From contig NC_043742.1 in assembly GCF_004337985.1 (NCBI RefSeq), positions 124,001 through 188,000 on the forward strand: 64,000 bases of DNA. Reading direction: 5' to 3'. Source of the stretch: Pyricularia pennisetigena (taxonomy: Eukaryota > Ascomycota > Sordariomycetes > Magnaporthales > Pyriculariaceae). The translations under genes and the position numbers were made by a program. The notes below the pieces were generated by a model that worked only from the letters and a program-made list of their open reading frames with translations, did not search any database and had not been told where the DNA came from. Shown here in pieces: positions 1-11,115 of the stretch (position 1 is the stretch's first letter; each line of letters begins with the position of its first letter).

Positions 1-133
1 TTTGTTGTACTAATATACTTTGGGGGGTGGTGCCTATTTTACCACTACTCTTCTTTTTTTTCGGCCGGCCGACTGATTTTATAAGTTTCACTCAACCCGG
101 GTGTACCTTTCGTACGAGAGGAATATATACACA

Positions 134-223
134 TCATATTAAAAAAAAACAAGAATAAAAAAAAAAAAAAAAAACTAGAAAACCCAAAAGCCACACAACA
201 AAAAACAAAACAAAAAAAAAACC

Positions 224-256
<33 letters not shown>
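134..256 (+). repeat. A-rich leader with homopolymer A runs and (CAA)n
   Basis: Upstream of the transporter ATG lie several A runs (the longest about 18 A near 157-174) and a (CAA)n microsatellite at about 233-256, ending 50 bases before the start codon. It is probably transcribed as 5' leader, which is inference. Confidence 0.7.
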
Positions 257-306
257 AAAAAAGCCACACAACAAAACGGTCATACGCAACATAGTCTGTC
301 GTCATC

Positions 307-1761
307 ATGTCTTCGCAAGGTTATAACGACCCGGCTCGCCCGTTACCACCCATACCGCAGCTTCGGTTCGATGAGAACAAGGAGATCAGGCCTCATCCAG
401 GACCGCACCAGTTCTCACGCTCACCATCTTGGGAAACGCTCCAGGACCAAATGTATATCAACAGCTCCAGCTCATCATCTCTACGTGACGGCAACGAAGG
501 CCACAGCAACATGAACAACCACGGAGACACAGACATTGAGAAGTTGGTGGACAGGACTGCCCGCAGCAGTCAGAGCATAACACAGCACGGAGATGACCAG
601 CACCATGGACACGCCAACGGCGACGAGCCCCGGCCGAAACTGGGCTGGAAGGCGCGGATGCATCACTTCACCTGGGCTTGGTTCACTCTCCCCATGAGTA
701 CTGGTGGTTTGTCACTCCTCATCTTCGCCCAGCCTAATCAGTTCCCAGGCCTCAGGTCGATTGGCCTGGCGGTATACATCATCAACCTCATCATATTTAC
801 CTGTGTCTTCAGCTCCATGGTCGTACGCTTCTTTCTTCATCCCGGGGACTTCAGCGCCTCGATGAAGCACCGCCGCGAAGGTTTCTTCTTCCCCACCTTC
901 TTCTTGAGCATTGCTACCCTCATCACCAGCACGCATAGATATGCCATTCCAGACAACGACGTGACCCTCAACTGGTTCATCCAGGCCGTGTTTTGGGGAT
1001 ATTTGGTTGCCACTCTGATGCTGGCCATCGGTCAGTACAGCTACGTCTTCGGGGCCCAGACCCACGGGTTGCAGACCATGATGCCCACCTGGATCCTGCC
1101 CATCTTCCCCATCATGCTGTCGGGCACCATCGCCTCCGTCATCGCCGGCACGCAGCCCACCATCTCGGCCGTTCCCATAGTCGTGGCTGGTCTCATCTGC
1201 CAAGGGCTGGGGATGCTGGTCAGCATGATGATGTATGCGCACATGGTGGGTCGGTTGATGGCCGGTACCCTGCCGGACCGGGAGCACCGCCCTGGTCTGT
1301 TCATGTGCGTCGGCCCTCCTGCCTTTACCGCCCTGGCCGTGGTAGGCATGGCCAACAACATCCCTGCAGACTTTGACATACGCCTCAGCGGCGTCATCAC
1401 CCCCGGCTCCCCGGGCATGGGCGAGAAGGCCGTCGTGCAGATACTGGCCTACATGTTGGGCACTTCCCTCTGGGGCCTGAGCCTCTGGTGGTTCGGCATC
1501 GCCGTCATCGCCGTGGTCCGGTCGCCGCCCAAGGACTTTCACCTGGGCTGGTGGGCCATGGTCTTCCCCAACACGGGCTTCATCCTCGCCACCATCTCGC
1601 TCGGCAAGGCGTTCGGGAGCGACGCCGTCGGCTGGGTGGCCACGGGCATGTCCATTTGCTTGCTTTGCATGTACCTGTTTGTTCTATTTCACCACGTCAA
1701 AGCCGTCATCAACCAGGACATCATGTACCCTGGCAGGGATGAGGATTATGCGGATCACTGA
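307..1761 (+). CDS. TDT-family transporter (malic acid/C4-dicarboxylate type)
   Basis: A 484-residue polytopic membrane protein encoded without introns. Residues 1 to about 115 are a hydrophilic, Ser/His-rich cytosolic tail. From HHFTW (residue 119) to about residue 470 there are about ten hydrophobic segments, starting with a segment that contains MSTGGLS, the position where the family carries a conserved MGTGG-like motif. Family knowledge: TDT proteins (tellurite-resistance/dicarboxylate, including yeast Mae1 and Ssu1) move malate-type dicarboxylates or sulfite across the plasma membrane. The MSTGG form and the FHLGWWAMVFPNTGF stretch near residue 420 fit the Mae1-like branch better than Ssu1, but the substrate is inferred. 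The ATG at 307 follows an A-rich leader and opens the longest frame. No neighbour suggests a pathway. Confidence 0.85.
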   Translation: MSSQGYNDPARPLPPIPQLRFDENKEIRPHPGPHQFSRSPSWETLQDQMYINSSSSSSLRDGNEGHSNMNNHGDTDIEKLVDRTARSSQSITQHGDDQHHGHANGDEPRPKLGWKARMHHFTWAWFTLPMSTGGLSLLIFAQPNQFPGLRSIGLAVYIINLIIFTCVFSSMVVRFFLHPGDFSASMKHRREGFFFPTFFLSIATLITSTHRYAIPDNDVTLNWFIQAVFWGYLVATLMLAIGQYSYVFGAQTHGLQTMMPTWILPIFPIMLSGTIASVIAGTQPTISAVPIVVAGLICQGLGMLVSMMMYAHMVGRLMAGTLPDREHRPGLFMCVGPPAFTALAVVGMANNIPADFDIRLSGVITPGSPGMGEKAVVQILAYMLGTSLWGLSLWWFGIAVIAVVRSPPKDFHLGWWAMVFPNTGFILATISLGKAFGSDAVGWVATGMSICLLCMYLFVLFHHVKAVINQDIMYPGRDEDYADH

Positions 1762-3243
1762 TTCATGCCTATTTTTGTTTTGGGGGTCTTTTTTTTTTTT
1801 ATCCACTCTGACAAGTTTTTTTTTTTTTTTTTTTTTTTTTTTGGGCGTGTGCAGGGGCAGATTTTTGACTGAGAGAGAGAGAGAGAGAGAGGGCCTTGGT
1901 GTTTGGAAAGTTTTGTTTCACTGCTGATTTCGTCATTTCATAATTTCTTTAATTTCTTTTGTCATAGCGTGCATCACTTCTGGCTTGGGATCCAGAACAG
2001 CCAGCAAACGTTGTTGCATTTCTGAGGACCTGCATCTTGGGAAATAAATCTGTCCTTGTACGACTGCGTGATGAGTTGACTTGGTCTTTTTTTTGGTACA
2101 GTCATCAGCAGCCTGCATTTGTTTTTTTGTTTCTTTATTTTTTTATAGTAATTTCTTCGAATAGCGATGCTTCCTGCAGCAAAGAAAGAGCAAATTGACT
2201 GCCTTGTCTACATTTACGCTTTGCAAAGTCTCATTCATCAACTAAATGATAGATAGTGAACGAAAATAAAACTATCAAAGATTGAAATCGCTCTAGCAAA
2301 TTCCCAGGTCCCAATTCCGCATGGAAACCCCTTGAATCCCTCGTACCGCCGATGTCCGACGCGCCACCAAACACCATTATAAAGTGCTTTTAACGCTTCA
2401 TTGATACCTAGCCTGTCCACTGCTACAGGTACGCAAATAAAAAAAATCTCTACATCTGACATTGAGAGCAACAGGTTAAACACCAAAGCGCGACGAATTG
2501 ATTGTGCTTCTAAAGAAAGAAAAAAAAAGCGGGAAAAAAAAAAAGAGGAACAAACATAGTGCTGGCTGAGGCTGCGAGCACTGGGATTTGCAGATTACAG
2601 ATTGCGGGATCCAAGGGTGCGATGGGATCATGGGATGCAGTGGTTCAGCAGAGGGGAAATCAATCGGGAAAAAGCCGGGAATACCGCGCAGGCTACTGCT
2701 TGGCGATCTACTGCAACGTGCAGGCCACAAAAAAAAAAAAGTCAATAGAGATTTTAGAAAAGGAGCCCCTCCGCTGTAAATGTAAAATCTAAATTTCATG
2801 CGCTGCACCGAGGTGATACTGGTCATGACAAAACTCGATTCGTGACTGCATTGCATCTTTTCGGCTGCGGATGGGACCCGGACTGGCGGGCACTGATAGC
2901 AGCACATGTGCAATTTTAGCCCTCGTATATAAACCATCTCTGTTATTTAAAGCGCTGGACATTATCGAAGATCTTTTGGCAGATGCGGTTTCTGCTGTTG
3001 TTATATGCAGTCATGACAGCAAGCATCGACGCGGTTTCCCGAAGCCACAGAGAGTATTTATATTTATAGACCCGGGAATGTCCGGTCATCAGTAATAGGC
3101 CATCGATTTTATTCGCTGCCAGACCCTGGGCCGGGTCATGCCTGCTAATGTTTTCTGCAAATAACCTCTTTGGGCAAGAATCGGCATATTTATAATAGAA
3201 TAGGAAAAATAGGATGGGAATTTATGCGCATAAGGGTCTTTGC
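1762..3243. other. Intergenic region with poly-T tracts
   Basis: No convincing gene. Two T tracts (about 1790-1800 and 1818-1842) and a (GA)n run (about 1872-1890) lie just past the transporter stop and probably fall in its 3' UTR or terminator region. Short open frames here have no recognisable domain or codon pattern and I do not call them. Confidence 0.5.
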
Positions 3244-3880
3244 TTAAATTGGCCCCCAAAAAAGGTATAAAAAGGTATAAAAAATACACCTGCCAGAAGA
3301 TATAAATTCACAACATCCTCTTGATAATTTCACCACAAGGCCTTTGGTCGGAAGCGATAATGATGCAGAAGGTAATCGCTCAGCACGTAGAACGAACTCC
3401 TCGGAGATTTCCACTGGATATATGTGATTCATAACCCATACAAAATCCACAGACTCGCCAGAAATGACCAGATCGCAATCGCCGCCACCTAAAAAGACGC
3501 CGGCCTCTATCCTCTGCAGCTCATCCTTAGTAAACCCTGGAGCGCACAAGGCTTTGTCTTGTTTTTTTCCTGCCGTCGATGCCCAGGCGCTGATTCTCGT
3601 CGGGCGTAACACCCTTTGCAAGAGGATATGCAGGCATCGTTGTCCTCGTCGCGGCGTACCTTGGCCGTGATGTTACAACGGCGGCGAACGCTAGACCGCT
3701 GGCGCACCCCAGGGAGCACCCCTCTGGGTATAGAAACCGCAGCAACGCACCAAAGAGGGCTCCGGGTAGTTTGCTAATATGGTACTTGTAAAGGGCGTAA
3801 GGGATCAGGCCAAAGTCCTGCGAGAACTGCATGTTGAAAAGGGTATTTTGTCCACAAGTGCGGTTTGGCCAAGTCTTCAT
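3244..3880 (-). pseudogene. Possible broken gene, unrecognised
   Basis: Two overlapping minus-strand frames (3880 to 3527 and 3621 to 3244) read as one protein-like sequence of about 200 residues if the frame changes within an A run near 3562-3570. The upper part holds a hydrophobic stretch. The lower part contains charged and helical-looking sequence (TKDELQRIEAG). I do not recognise a family. The break could be a real frameshift, a homopolymer sequencing error, or an intron I cannot define. It is called because both frames end at the same A run and look continuous in composition. Confidence 0.3.
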
Positions 3881-4850
3881 TCTTGCCGATCAGGAAAAGA
3901 AAAATGCATTCGGAAGTAGTTTGCTGAATGTTAATCACTAACTCTTATTTTTGGAACAGCTCCTACAGAGTTTCCTTTTTTTTTTTTTTTTTTTTTTGCC
4001 TTCTTCTTATTACTATGGAGCCTCTGCAGACTGCAGTAAAAACTGTTCAGCACCCATCATCATTCTGTGCATTAATGGTTCATCTATTGGTGTTCCAAGA
4101 TTATTTTAAATCTAGTGTTGGAAAGCAACAAGGTGAGTAACTGGTAACGTATCAACCGACGCTTTTGTTAGTTTCCTTGCATTTACTTTGCCAATCTCTA
4201 CCTTCACAGCCTCATCCGCCCACCCTTCGACACAGTTGGCTGTCTCAACCCTTGCTTGGCGGAAATTCGGGAATTAACTGGCACAAACTTATCTCCGGGA
4301 AATTTTCTCGGGTAGCGGCTATCGTGATCAGCTGTCCCCAGACTTTTCCTCCCGCTGCCCTGCCATGGATTCGGCTTGTTTACCTACTACCGCTATACAC
4401 TGGTCCGTGGCCTTGTTAGCCGTTTGTCGGTGCCGAATATGCACGCGGCCACATCTCGGGAGCTATTTTGGTAAACGCACCAAACGTCTGTGTGACAGTT
4501 TCGTTTTTTTCTTTTGTTGCACTAGTTTAACAGAATCCTCGTGGTGACTTGGCGTTTCTGGGCATTGTATATCGTGTTTGCGGAAACTCCGCCGCCAGTT
4601 TAGTATGTCGGGTTAAGTGGCGTGTAAAGTTGAGCTCATCTAAGTCATGATAAACAGTATGATTACTGTAATTGAAAATTAATCACTGGGAAATTTGAAA
4701 TCGAAATAGTCGGTATGTACGACTATAATTAAGTTTATAAATATAATATCGACTGGTGGTGGTGGTAGTAGGTAAGGAGTTGGGCAAAATAACACAAGGA
4801 AATTATGTACAGAGCAGCAAATGCTGCAGCGGCCGACTATAATCCGCCAT
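3881..4850. other. Intergenic region
   Basis: Contains a T run at about 3975-3997 and no supported gene. It lies between the putative pseudogene and the 3' end of the acyltransferase, whose transcript terminates into this stretch. Confidence 0.5.
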
Positions 4851-6494
4851 TTATAATTCTTGTTTTTCCAACGCTTCCTCTATTTTGCCCCATAGGCCCT
4901 TTCGCAACGTTCCGGACAACCAATAGTCTCCTTGGCCGTCCTTGCCGATGATAACAAATTGATCACGCAAAGGCCAAACGGGGCTATTCATATGGGAGCC
5001 CACAAAGCTCGGCATAACCGGGCCCTGTTGTTCCTCGGGGCAGCGTCCATTTACGGCCTGCTCATCAGTTCCATCACCTCCTCCTCCTCCTCCTGCCGCC
5101 ACGGCCGGCGCGAGATCGACGTGATGGAAAAGCGCTTGCGTCCAATTGGTGAATATGGTCATGTGGGCGTCGGGCATGCCGGAGAAACGCATTTTCCACA
5201 GCTTCCGCGGGTCCTCGAGGCAGATGGCGTGCATGGCCGCCAGCTGCTCGACGGTCCCCAGCTCCACGATGCTCCGCCGCACCGCCGCTGCCGTTTCCGC
5301 CATGGCCGTCCCCAGACCCCTGATGGTCGTGTAGACGTTGAGCCCCGTGACGCAGTTGGCCAGGTACACATGGGGTCGGCCGCCGTCGCGCGGCAGCGGC
5401 GGCAGCAGCGTCCCCGCGAGCGCTTTGCGCATACTGAAGGCGTTGGTTATCATGATGGGCTTATCGGGCCTGTTTGCGTACTGCAGCGTGGCGTAACGGC
5501 TCCACCATGCCACTAATACGTCGCCTTCGCTTACCCACGGCTGTTTCTCGACTGGTGCTGCTGCTGCTGCTGCTGTTGCTGCCGCTGCCACTGCATCACC
5601 TTCCGCAGCCGTGGCCAGATGCTGGAGCGCCGCCTCCCGCATCCGCGTGACAAACGACCCCGGCACGCGAACGACCCGCACCTCCTCCTGGCGGTACCGG
5701 ACGAATTCCCAGATGCGGCCCAGCACGAACCTGAGCGTGGCCAGCCGGCCCATGACGTACCGGGCATGCTTGTACACGACGGGGGCCGCGGCGGGCTTGG
5801 CATTGGAGTCGTTAAAGGTGCGCAACTCGCGCAGCACGTCGCGGTCGACGCCGCAGACGGGCGGGACCTGGTCGCCCTTGCCGTGCAGCACGAGCGACCA
5901 GGCGCTCAGTAGCCCGCCGAGCGCCATGCCGTCGAGCAGCGAATGCAGGAAGCTGATGCCGACGGTGGTGCCGTCGCGGAAAGTAACGACGTGGAGCTCG
6001 AGCTGCGGGAGGTTCCGCGCGATGAATTCGGCAATGTTGTGCGGGGCGTCGGCGCGTCGGGTCAAGGGGGCGAGTTTCCCCAGGTCCAGGACCACCGAGG
6101 GTGCATCTTCCCGGCCGGATTTGGACGTGGGGATCTGCCGTGCCAGGGGGTGGTCGGCTATAAACATGTCGTGGTGGACGTGGGAAAAGGTGATGGCCGG
6201 ATGGCTTTCGTCAAAGCTAGCCGGTACGTGGTAAACCAAATCGCCTTTTGCCTGAATGTCCTCTGGTTGTTAGCTGAAGCATTAATTTCATGTGGGTGTT
6301 GCGGTACACACATCTCGTTTGAGCCGGGAACCGAGTTTGCGCCAGCCTTCTCTGTCGATCAGTTCGACCAACGACTTTTCCAGGACATGAGGATCGAGCA
6401 CCCGGTCATATTTCAGCAAGAGTGTGAAAAATATGTTTGTCAACAAGGGCATGCAATCGTATTCATGCAAGGGGATGATGGTGTCTGCCGACAT
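4851..6494 (-). CDS. HXXXD-type acyltransferase (transferase family)
   Basis: Two exons, 6494-6312 and 6251-4851, separated by a 60-bp intron (donor GTGTGT, CTAAC-like branch sequence, acceptor CAG) and joined in phase 0, giving 527 residues. The N-terminus has the family's PLHEYD...L opening and a GWRKLGSRLKR segment. The catalytic HSLLDG (HXXXD) is at about residues 164-168. The C-terminal half has the FTNWTQALF stretch typical of fungal members of the BAHD/trichothecene-3-O-acetyltransferase-like group, while the plant DFGWG motif is absent. Known role of the family: acyl transfer from acyl-CoA to hydroxyl or amine groups, mostly in secondary metabolism. No cluster partner is nearby, so the substrate is unknown. 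Two low-complexity inserts, poly-Ala (about 5560-5600) and poly-Gly (about 5080-5100), come from codon repeats. The start is the first ATG of exon 1, 12 bases after a 13-A run. Confidence 0.85.
6252..6311 (-). other. Spliceosomal intron of the acyltransferase
   Basis: On the minus strand it begins GTGTGT and ends CATTCAG, with GCTAAC about 20 bases before the acceptor. Removing it joins the KLGSRLKRD and AKGDLVYHV segments in phase and gives the expected family N-terminus. Confidence 0.75.
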
Positions 6495-7372
6495 GATGGA
6501 TAGTTCTTTTTTTTTTTTTCTCTTTCGAGATGTCTGCTTCAAATGATTGGGGCGTAGAAACTGCTCTGTATGAGGAAACGAACGAACAGAACAACCATCC
6601 ATGTGTTGTCTCGTCCTCACGCAACCCCTCCTCCCTCTCCCCCAATAAATGTCTGGACCGGGAGATTGAAATTAAATACACGCGCTTCGAAGCTCAGACC
6701 TAATGTTCACGGGCTCCAGCGCATCAGGCGCGGCCCTCAGACCTGGCTGACGACTGAGCGGGCCAGGAGAACGGACGATGAGGTTTTTACGCGCCCAAGT
6801 GTGTTGAAAGGAACCTTGTTATTTGGGATCACCACTGCAACCAGCGCCTGTCTGTACAACTCGAACGGTAACAGCACTCCTTGTTCCAAGGCGGGCGTGT
6901 TAGGGTTTCGCCCTGCAAATGTTGAAAAGTGTGTCTTGACGATCATTTTGGATTTGATCGGGCATAATCTCTAACGAGATAAGGTCATCTAATTTACCGG
7001 TTAGAAAAAAAAAGAAAAAAAAAAAAAAAAACAAAAATAACGCCACCACGCGACATTCTTTGTCATCTGCCCAAAGTTAAACCTCAAACTGGGACGATAG
7101 CTTTAGCGTCGATCTAAACATGTGGGATGAAGCTATCCGGAAGGACCGAGCTTTTGTGTTTCTTACCAAGGTAGGATTGGAGATGGCGACACGGGTCACG
7201 GGGTGGGGGTATTTTATGTACCAAACCTACCCAGCGACCGGTACGGTACGCTCTAAAGCTGGCACTAGGAACTGATAGCTACCTACTGCAGGCAGCAGGC
7301 TCAGTTGAGGTGGTTCATACGCGTACTTCAGCTAGATGGCTACTTGAAAAAAAAAAAAAAAAAAAAAAAATA
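6495..7372. other. Intergenic region between divergent 5' and 3' gene ends
   Basis: Holds the acyltransferase leader (T13 on the + strand, 6507-6519), an A-rich tract at about 7003-7031 and an A run of more than 20 at about 7348-7369, just beyond the stop codon of the dipeptidase. No gene is supported. Confidence 0.5.
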
Positions 7373-8974
7373 TTAAATCCTCGGACGCTGGTATATCATT
7401 CTCCCCCTCTCGGCGTTTCTCTTCCTGCTAGGATTGGCAGGCTGCTTCCAGATTGGCTGGTCGGGATCATATCCCACCAGGCAGTTGACGGTCTCGGCCC
7501 CTTCCCCGGCATCGTTGATCTCGTTCCCGACAGGATTCTTCCACTGTCCCGTCAGCTTGATGTACCCGTCCAGCGCCGCAGCCATGGTCCTGCCCAGCTC
7601 GAGCGCCTTGGCCGCCCGGCTGTGGGAATAGTAGGTCAAGAGCTTGCTTGCCGTCTTGCGGTCGCCAGACTCGATCAGCAGCTCGGCGCTTTTCTGCACC
7701 CAGTCCATGTCGCTCCGGCTCTGGTTCTCGAATCCGGTCAACATGCTGGTGACGACCGGGTGGAACGCGTCAGGAGCGGAGCACATGTAGTACAGGACCC
7801 TCTTGAAGATCCTGCCCGCGAACTCACTCGCCTCCTGCAGCTCAAAGTCGGGGTTCAGAAAGCTGCTCGACGCCCCCGTGGTCAGGTAGCGGTGCTCGCC
7901 AAACTCTGGCGGGACGCCGTCGACCCCCAGCCACCAGGGGACGAAGGGCGCCGCGACGGACCCCGTGGGCGCTATCCAGACCCGCAGCATGTCCCGGTCC
8001 GTCCCCGCCTTGAGGCTGAGCACCTGTCCGTACCCGGCCTCGTCGTCCGAGATGCGCACGTCGCGCACGCGCTCCATCAGCTTCTCTTCCGTGAGCGGCT
8101 TCATGGCCAGCGTCGCCTCCTCCAGCGCCGCCTGAGACATGAACTTGAACCCGCCGTGGCGCGCCGTCTTGTTGTCTCCCCTGTCGCCGTAGGCGTCGAA
8201 GATGTCGAAGGCCTTGCCGCTCTTTTGGTCCCACCACCCCTGCTCGACGGCAAACGAGACGATGTTGGCCGAGCCCATGTGGTCCGGGCTGCTGGCGAAG
8301 TCGACGGGGAAGTCCTCGATGTAGCCCGGGTACAGCACGCGCACGACGTCGCTCTTCAGCCGCTCGGCCGCCCACAGCTTCTTGCCGCCGGCCATCTCCC
8401 ACACGACCCAGCCCTCGTCCCGGTCGGCGACCAGGTGCGTGTTGCCGCCGTAGGTCGCCTCGCCGTACCGGTCCATCAGCGCGCCGATGATCTCGACCCC
8501 CTCCCTGGCCGTCCTGGCCCTCTCGAGCACGATCCTGGCCAGGTCGCTGTACTGCACGCCGTGCTGGGGCGTCGGCGTCATCCTGACCAGCTCGTCACGG
8601 TTCTGGGCCCAGACGTCCCGGACCGCGACCCCGTGCTCGTTGACGCCGCCGTTGGTCAGCGGCGCCGGGAAGCCCTCAAAGTCCGAGTACTCCATCGACA
8701 GGTAGCGAAACGTGTGGTTGACCTGCGGGATCCGGAACAGCTCGCCGGGGATGCTGGCCTTGGGCGTGACGCCGACGGTGATGGTGGCGTTGGCCCCGTG
8801 GTCGCGCGCCGGGAACAGCTGCAGCCAGTGCGACGACACCTCCTCGCCCGTGCCGCCCACCATGACGCTGCCGTCCGCCGTGAGGTCCTTGCCGACGTAG
8901 AAGGCGTAGCTGGCCGCCGCGGGGCCGGCGAGCGCCACCACCGCCGTGATTACAAATGCTGTGCCTGTGACCAT
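7373..8974 (-). CDS. Secreted C69-type dipeptidase homologue (Ntn hydrolase)
   Basis: 533 residues, single exon. Residues 1-21 form a signal peptide ending GPAAA. The mature chain would start SYAFYVGKDLTADGS, which aligns base for base with the CT...VGK..T.DGS N-terminus of peptidase family C69 (PepD), including TADGS and the later NGGVNEHGVAV, YGGNTHLVAD and WVVWEM segments. Family knowledge: the N-terminal Cys freed by processing is the nucleophile that cleaves dipeptides. Here Ser22 (codon AGC at 8909-8911) occupies that position. A Ser nucleophile is possible in the Ntn fold, so the enzyme may be active with altered chemistry or be catalytically impaired; this is inference. Length agrees with fungal and bacterial homologues of about 500-550 residues. 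A T/C-rich tract (A/G on the coding strand) abuts the ATG. Confidence 0.85.
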   Translation of the reverse strand: MVTGTAFVITAVVALAGPAAASYAFYVGKDLTADGSVMVGGTGEEVSSHWLQLFPARDHGANATITVGVTPKASIPGELFRIPQVNHTFRYLSMEYSDFEGFPAPLTNGGVNEHGVAVRDVWAQNRDELVRMTPTPQHGVQYSDLARIVLERARTAREGVEIIGALMDRYGEATYGGNTHLVADRDEGWVVWEMAGGKKLWAAERLKSDVVRVLYPGYIEDFPVDFASSPDHMGSANIVSFAVEQGWWDQKSGKAFDIFDAYGDRGDNKTARHGGFKFMSQAALEEATLAMKPLTEEKLMERVRDVRISDDEAGYGQVLSLKAGTDRDMLRVWIAPTGSVAAPFVPWWLGVDGVPPEFGEHRYLTTGASSSFLNPDFELQEASEFAGRIFKRVLYYMCSAPDAFHPVVTSMLTGFENQSRSDMDWVQKSAELLIESGDRKTASKLLTYYSHSRAAKALELGRTMAAALDGYIKLTGQWKNPVGNEINDAGEGAETVNCLVGYDPDQPIWKQPANPSRKRNAERGRMIYQRPRI

Positions 8975-9013
8975 TTTTTTTCTTTCTTTCTTTTTTTTTT
9001 TTTTTTTTTTTTT

Positions 9014-10869
9014 GTTCTGCCGATCGACTGGGAGCGAATACGAGTTTTTGAATCGTTTTCGACCCTAGGTTGGCGCAGCAGTTTGGGACGGCCGGGATGA
9101 GGACTTTTGGTGCGAGGTGAGAATATGGTCGAGACGGGACGATTACACGGCAGGACCTGCTCGGCGATTGGACCCGATGCTGCCACTATCTCGGCGTGGT
9201 TCCGAAGCGAAAAAAAAAAAGTCAAAAAACCACAAAACCCCCCCACCAAGCAATTTCCGGTATCGCCCATGACGTGTGGTGATAGGGAATAACGGCCGCC
9301 CACTCCTCCTCCATGCCAAGGAATAGCTTAAAATCAATTAGACTCGGGATGAACTGGAACTTGACGTAACTTCTATGCAAGTTTATCCTTCAGGCGTTCT
9401 GGATCAAATGATTCATCCAGAAAGGACAACCGAGGCTAATATTTATCTTTGTCTTTTTGTGACCAGGCCGTCCGGATACACTGGTACCGAAGCAATTCGC
9501 CGACCCAACCTCATCCATAACCAATATACCCTCCTAGTAGATGATCCAGCCACTTGGCTCTGCAACGCCTCAGAGCAACCTTGTCCATTGAAGCGCGGTC
9601 AGATCATCTACAACAGTGGTTGGCACCCCGAAATCTGCGTTGGAAACTAAACAATATGGAGCCGACATGAATGGAGGCACCTCTACCATTGTTGCTGCAC
9701 CTCCGCCAGCCGTCTTGGGGTCCCGTTGGTCAAGTACGCTACCTTTTGCCGACAGAGAAACGGGGAACTACTGGCCTTGTTGGGGATTTCCACCTTGCAA
9801 AACAATCGCATAGGGCGTTGGCCATACCGTCGACAGACTTTTGTTAGACATCGGATAGCTTGGGAGGGTCATCAGATACCACTCTCGGAATCTTGATGAG
9901 GGCAAACTGAGAGCCTAGGAAAGATTTACTGACGGCGCCGCCTCGCAAAGGATTAGAAAGTCTTGGTGTTCGTCTAAATCCTTTCCATTATAGGGGACCC
10001 GCTTCCGGGCCAGGCAGATGTGTTATCTGAGCAGGACATCGAGATTTCCAGCAAAAGTCCCTCCGGAGAGGACATATGACACCACCTCAATACAAAGGTG
10101 CCCTAGCATGGAAGTATTTCAAGATTCTGAGGTTGCAGCTACTCTTTGGGCGCAAGACACACATAATTCATAATCAGTCTAGACTCTAGAGTCTCTGCCA
10201 TTCGATAGATTATAGTACTTGTTTAATACCAAACTCCAGGCATTCAAACATACCGGCGGACGGTCCATAGGGCGGGATGTCAAATACTGCAGACTATTTT
10301 TATCCTGAAAATCAGGTCAAGTGCCGCCTGGTTTGGGATTTTCCCCATTCCTCAAATCTCTGCTTTCTCCTGGTTTTTCTTTCAATCGATTCTTTAAACC
10401 CGGCGATTTGGCCAGTGAAATAAATGGGCGAGAACAATAAGATATATTACTCGACATTCAATTAACCGGACATGGTGTCGTCAACCGATCAAAAATTGTG
10501 CAGCACTGAATCAACCGAGTTTATCATGCTGCCTGCAATAAGTTATACGGAAAAATGCAAGGTTATTTTTAGATGGAAATACAAGTTTATATTTAGTTTA
10601 AACTACCTTGGCAATGCGTGTCAATGTTTATGCGGTTCCGATGAGTCGATTACAACGAGGGGAAAATATAACAGGTGGATTGGATCTTACCTACTAGTAA
10701 ACTCCTAGGGTTTCTCCTCTTTCTTGGCCTCCTCACTTCCGTTTTACATTTCTCGTAAGTCCAACTGTTGGCTGTTTCTATTTTTGCATCTCGCATGTTT
10801 ACCTGCTAACTTGCGCATTTCGTATTCATAAACCCAGATTGCTATTGTTTTCCCCAACCTTCTTTCACG
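9014..10869. other. Intergenic region
   Basis: About 1.9 kb between the divergently transcribed dipeptidase and the small secreted protein gene. Open frames at about 9375-9650 (+) and 10472-10708 (+) lack signal peptides, domains or a convincing codon pattern, so I do not call them. Promoters of both flanking genes must lie here. Confidence 0.5.
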
Positions 10870-11115
10870 ATGCGTTTGGAACAAATAGTTCTCTTTGTTT
10901 TTGTCTGGCGTATCGCTGCCAGCCAACCCAAGAATACAGCCGAGCAGACAGAGGCGTGTGTAAAGAATTGTAACATCAAATACAGTGCGTTACGCGCCAT
11001 TTTCCCTGGGATAACGCAGCATGAATGTGAAGAATACTGCGGCGGAAGGGGTCTGTTTGGGGCAAAACCTCCCCATCTCCAGCAGCAGCAATCCACCGGC
11101 CAGGGCGGAAAATAG
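10870..11115 (+). CDS. Small secreted protein with CX3C...CX3C pattern
   Basis: 81 residues. A hydrophobic signal peptide (about residues 1-18) is followed by a short mature chain with exactly four cysteines, C30-x3-C34 and C53-x3-C57, 18 residues apart. This spacing is the hallmark of alpha-hairpinin-like helical hairpins, in which the two CX3C motifs pair through two disulfides. The tail is Gln/Gly-rich. The ATG follows a TTTCACG context and no intron is evident. Size, signal and Cys pattern fit a small secreted, possibly antimicrobial or effector-like protein, but I recognise no specific homologue. The next gene downstream, in the same orientation, also encodes a secreted protein. Confidence 0.5.
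   Translation: MRLEQIVLFVFVWRIAASQPKNTAEQTEACVKNCNIKYSALRAIFPGITQHECEEYCGGRGLFGAKPPHLQQQQSTGQGGK

Noticed and set aside
712..1542. Long minus-strand open frame opposite the transporter
   Set aside because: Antisense shadow of a GC-rich coding gene; His/Gly/Asp-rich without domain or signal.
7310..9100. 596-codon plus-strand frame opposite the dipeptidase
   Set aside because: Starts and ends in homopolymer tracts, is Arg/Val/Pro-rich, and mirrors the codon structure of the real C69 gene on the other strand.
9375..9813. 91-residue and 65-residue plus-strand frames
   Set aside because: No signal peptide, domain or supporting start context; neither strand gives a recognisable protein.
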